This document shows positions 32,119-34,364 of a DNA stretch of 34,364 bases, in pieces. Origin of the DNA: Flavobacteriales bacterium (GTDB taxonomy: Bacteria; Bacteroidota; Bacteroidia; Flavobacteriales; BACL11); contig JABJNS010000059.1 of assembly GCA_018664745.1 (NCBI GenBank), positions 1 to 34,364 on the forward strand, written 5' to 3'. The notes beneath the pieces were generated by a model. That model had not been told where the DNA came from. It saw nothing but the letters and a program-made list of their open reading frames with translations, and did no database searches. Both the position numbers and the translations under genes were made by a program. Every line of letters begins with the position of its first letter. Position 1 is the stretch's first letter.

Positions 32119-34116
32119 ATGCAATTTAAGTTAGAATCAGAATTTTCTCCTACCGGAGATCAGCCAAGCGCAATACAGCAATTAATTGAAGGCTTAAATG
32201 ATGGAGAAGGTTTTCAAACTCTACTAGGAGTAACTGGTTCAGGAAAAACTTTTACTATTGCCAATGTAATTAAAAAAGTAAATAGACCTACACTAGTTTT
32301 AAGCCATAATAAAACACTTGCAGCACAACTTTTTAGTGAATTCAAACAATTTTTCCCTGAAAATGCTGTAGAGTATTTTGTTTCCTATTATGATTACTAT
32401 CAACCAGAAGCATACATCCCAAGCTCAGGAACCTATATTGAAAAGGATTTATCAATAAATGAAGAAATTGAAAAATACCGTCTCAACACTACCTCTACCC
32501 TTCTTTCAGGAAGAAAAGATGTAATTGTTGTTTCTTCAGTTAGCTGTATCTATGGTATTGGAAATCCTGAAGACTTCCATAATGGAATTATTAATTTAGC
32601 AGAAGGAGACATTATTAGTCGTGATCAGTTTTTGCAAAAGTTAGTTTTAGCACTATACAGCAGAACAACTGCTGAGTTTACTAGAGGGAACTTCAGAGTT
32701 AAAGGAGATACAGTTGATGTTTTTTTAGCACATAATGACATTGCCTACAGAATACATTTTTTCGGAAATGAAATTGAAGAAATTGAAAGCTTTAATCCTG
32801 AAAACGGTAAAATAATTGACACATTAGAAGAAACAAGAATTTTTCCTGCAAGTATTTTTGTAGCCTCAAAAGATAAGGTGCAGGGTGCAATTTCAAATAT
32901 ACAAGATGATATGCGAAAACAAGTAGATCATTTTCAGGAAATAGGATTAAATACTGAAGCAAAAAGATTGGAAGAACGAACTAATTTTGACCTAGAGATG
33001 ATAAAAGAACTAGGATACTGCTCTGGAATTGAAAATTATTCACGCTATTTTGATGGCAGAAATGAAGGAAGCCGACCTTTCTGTTTATTAGATTATTTTC
33101 CAAATGATTTTATTACAGTAATTGATGAGAGTCATGTAACACTACCTCAAGTAAGAGCTATGTTTGGCGGTGATAGATCTAGAAAACAAAACCTTGTAGA
33201 ACATGGCTTTAGATTGTCAGCTGCAATGGATAATCGACCACTAAAATTTGAAGAGTTTGAAATGATAAATAATCAAACCATATATGTAAGCGCCACACCA
33301 GCAGACTATGAACTAGAGAAATCAGAAGGAGTAGTTGCTGAACAAGTAATACGACCAACAGGACTTTTAGACCCAATAATTGAAGTAAGACCAAGTAAAA
33401 ATCAAATTGATGACTTACTAGAAGAAATCAGGATTAGGATTGAGAAAAAAGAAAGGACACTTGTAACTACACTTACCAAAAGAATGGCTGAGGAATTTAG
33501 CAAATACCTTACAAAATTTAGCATTAAGTGTCGCTATATTCATTCTGATGTAGATACTTTAGAAAGAGTTGAAATTTTACACGGATTAAAAGAAGGAGAG
33601 TTTGATGTGCTAATTGGTGTAAACCTCCTTAGAGAAGGACTTGATTTACCTCAAGTAAGCTTAGTAGCCATTATGGATGCTGATAAAGAAGGGTTCTTAC
33701 GGTCAGAGAGAGCATTAACCCAAACAGCAGGTAGAGCTGCAAGAAACATCAATGGATTAGTTATCATGTATGCAGATAAAATCACTAATTCCATGAAAAA
33801 AACTATAGATGAAACAGACAGAAGAAGAGATAAACAAAAAGCTTATAATGAAGAGAAAGGTTTAACACCCCAACCTTTGCTAAAGAAAAAAGATAGTGAA
33901 TTAGTTAAAAACTTAAATCCTTATAAAATAACAGGGCCAAGCACAAATAAGAATACTCCAACAATTGAATATGCAAATCCTGAACAATTAAAAAAGATGA
34001 TTAGCCACACCAAAAGAGAAATGGAACGCATGGCAAAAAACCTAAATTTTATGGAGGCAGCACGCTTACGAGATGAACTACAAGATTTAGAAGAAAAACT
34101 TAAAAGTAAGGCATAA
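32119..34116 (+). CDS. uvrB: UvrABC system protein B (excinuclease ABC subunit B)
   Basis: This 665-residue DNA-repair helicase-like protein verifies lesions loaded by UvrA and recruits UvrC. It has Walker A 'GVTGSGKT' (37-44), the beta-hairpin region 'SYYDYYQPEAYIPSSGTYIE', and 'VIDESHVTLPQ' (Asp336-Glu-Ser-His339). Further on are 'RFEEFE'-like 'LKFEEFEMI', 'VSATPADYE', helicase motifs V and VI ('NLLREGLDLPQVSLVAIMDADKEGF', given here in two parts: NLLREGLDLPQVS and LVAIMDADKEGF; and 'QTAGRAARN'), and a C-terminal UVR domain (about 627-662, 'MERMAKNLNFMEAARLRDEL') that contacts UvrC. Length and start are standard. It is the last gene of the DUF349 operon and ends at a hairpin. No SOS-type operator is visible next to it. 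Confidence 0.97.
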   Translation: MQFKLESEFSPTGDQPSAIQQLIEGLNDGEGFQTLLGVTGSGKTFTIANVIKKVNRPTLVLSHNKTLAAQLFSEFKQFFPENAVEYFVSYYDYYQPEAYIPSSGTYIEKDLSINEEIEKYRLNTTSTLLSGRKDVIVVSSVSCIYGIGNPEDFHNGIINLAEGDIISRDQFLQKLVLALYSRTTAEFTRGNFRVKGDTVDVFLAHNDIAYRIHFFGNEIEEIESFNPENGKIIDTLEETRIFPASIFVASKDKVQGAISNIQDDMRKQVDHFQEIGLNTEAKRLEERTNFDLEMIKELGYCSGIENYSRYFDGRNEGSRPFCLLDYFPNDFITVIDESHVTLPQVRAMFGGDRSRKQNLVEHGFRLSAAMDNRPLKFEEFEMINNQTIYVSATPADYELEKSEGVVAEQVIRPTGLLDPIIEVRPSKNQIDDLLEEIRIRIEKKERTLVTTLTKRMAEEFSKYLTKFSIKCRYIHSDVDTLERVEILHGLKEGEFDVLIGVNLLREGLDLPQVSLVAIMDADKEGFLRSERALTQTAGRAARNINGLVIMYADKITNSMKKTIDETDRRRDKQKAYNEEKGLTPQPLLKKKDSELVKNLNPYKITGPSTNKNTPTIEYANPEQLKKMISHTKREMERMAKNLNFMEAARLRDELQDLEEKLKSKA

Positions 34117-34144
34117 AAAAAGCGAGCATTAAGCTCGCTTTTTT
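34116..34144. terminator. Bidirectional rho-independent terminator
   Basis: The GC-rich stem AGCGAGC/GCTCGCT (34121-34127 and 34133-34139) with a 5-nt loop is flanked by A and T runs. It is shared by uvrB (plus) and the cold-shock gene (minus); its first base is the last base of the uvrB stop codon. Confidence 0.9.
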
Positions 34145-34164
34145 TCTATATTATATTTTGCTAA

Positions 34165-34362
34165 TTAAGCGTTTACAATATTTTTAGCTACTGGTCCTTT
34201 ATCACCTTCACCTGCTTCAAAATTAACTGCAGCTCCTTCTTTCAAAGTTTTGTATCCTTCTACTTGAATTTCTTGAAAATGAGCAAAGTAGTCAGTTCCG
34301 TCTGAACCTTCAATGAAACCATACCCTTTACTTGCGTTAAACCATTTTACTGTTCCTTCCAT
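34165..34362 (-). CDS. Cold-shock domain protein (CspA family)
   Basis: This is a complete 65-residue single cold-shock domain that binds single-stranded RNA or DNA and melts mRNA structure. RNP1 is 'KGYGFIEG' (residues 12-19) and RNP2 is 'DYFAHFQ' (24-30), where most family members have V-F-V-H-F, so Tyr25 replaces valine. The start 'MEGTVKWFNASKGYG' and the end 'GPVAKNIVNA' match the family. The ATG lies two bases from the right window edge, so the promoter and the long 5' leader that often makes these genes cold-inducible are outside. It is convergent with uvrB and shares its terminator. Confidence 0.95.
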   Translation of the reverse strand: MEGTVKWFNASKGYGFIEGSDGTDYFAHFQEIQVEGYKTLKEGAAVNFEAGEGDKGPVAKNIVNA

Positions 34363-34364
34363 AA

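Overview
This AT-rich window looks like chromosome from a marine-type Flavobacteriales or related Bacteroidota. Five things point there. There is a type IX secretion (T9SS) C-terminal sorting domain. TAnnTTTG promoter -7 boxes lie upstream of most transcription units, and Shine-Dalgarno-like motifs before starts are rare. The gene content is typical of the phylum: a CarboxypepD_reg-like protein, a DUF349 repeat protein, the CcsB-CcsA fusion, bacillithiol deacetylase BshB1 and a PspC-family protein tail. tRNA-His lacks an encoded CCA end. Intergenic gaps are short. Almost everything is chromosomal housekeeping or physiology; I see no phage, transposase, CRISPR or defence island.

Layout. 1-2.4 kb: the 3' end of a PspC-family protein, a secreted CarboxypepD_reg-like protein, and a small membrane-protein ORF broken by an in-frame stop. 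2.3-8.6 kb: an FAD-linked oxidase on the minus strand, divergent from a peptide-use block (secreted DPP-IV-like S9 peptidase, POT-family proton/peptide symporter, two periplasmic thioredoxin-fold proteins). 8.6-10.9 kb: a bidirectional terminator, tRNA-His, and a divergent copper P-type ATPase. 10.9-12.9 kb: a T9SS cargo protein with Asp-box repeats. 12.9-16.7 kb, minus strand: the overlapping pair ccsBA-bshB1 (cytochrome c maturation and bacillithiol synthesis). 16.7-19.0 kb: a tight operon of a DUF2520 Rossmann protein, a UbiA prenyltransferase and a Maf pyrophosphatase. 19.1-22.3 kb: a Wza-like export lipoprotein and a Wzc-like tyrosine autokinase with no glycosyltransferases beside them. 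22.4-25.1 kb: a Cys/Met-metabolism PLP enzyme and an NhaC-family antiporter. 25.06-25.29 kb: an eleven-copy 21-bp tandem array. 25.3-27.8 kb, minus strand: a cysteine desulfurase and GlmM. 27.9-34.1 kb: phosphosulfolactate synthase, a DUF368/PopT-type carrier-lipid flippase, AroE, a DUF349 protein and UvrB. The right end holds a cold-shock protein on the minus strand.

The functional themes are extracellular peptide breakdown and uptake, thiol/sulfur chemistry spread over several units (two thioredoxin-like proteins, BshB1, CcsBA, the Cys/Met PLP enzyme, cysteine desulfurase, phosphosulfolactate synthase), and envelope building (Wza/Wzc, PopT, GlmM, UbiA). The most unusual object is the 21-bp array between the convergent antiporter and cysteine desulfurase genes. 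It has a higher-order A/B alternation, a conserved GCAAAAGAC core, and a spacing of two helical turns. I do not recognise it, and I found no convincing evidence of a wholly new multi-gene system.
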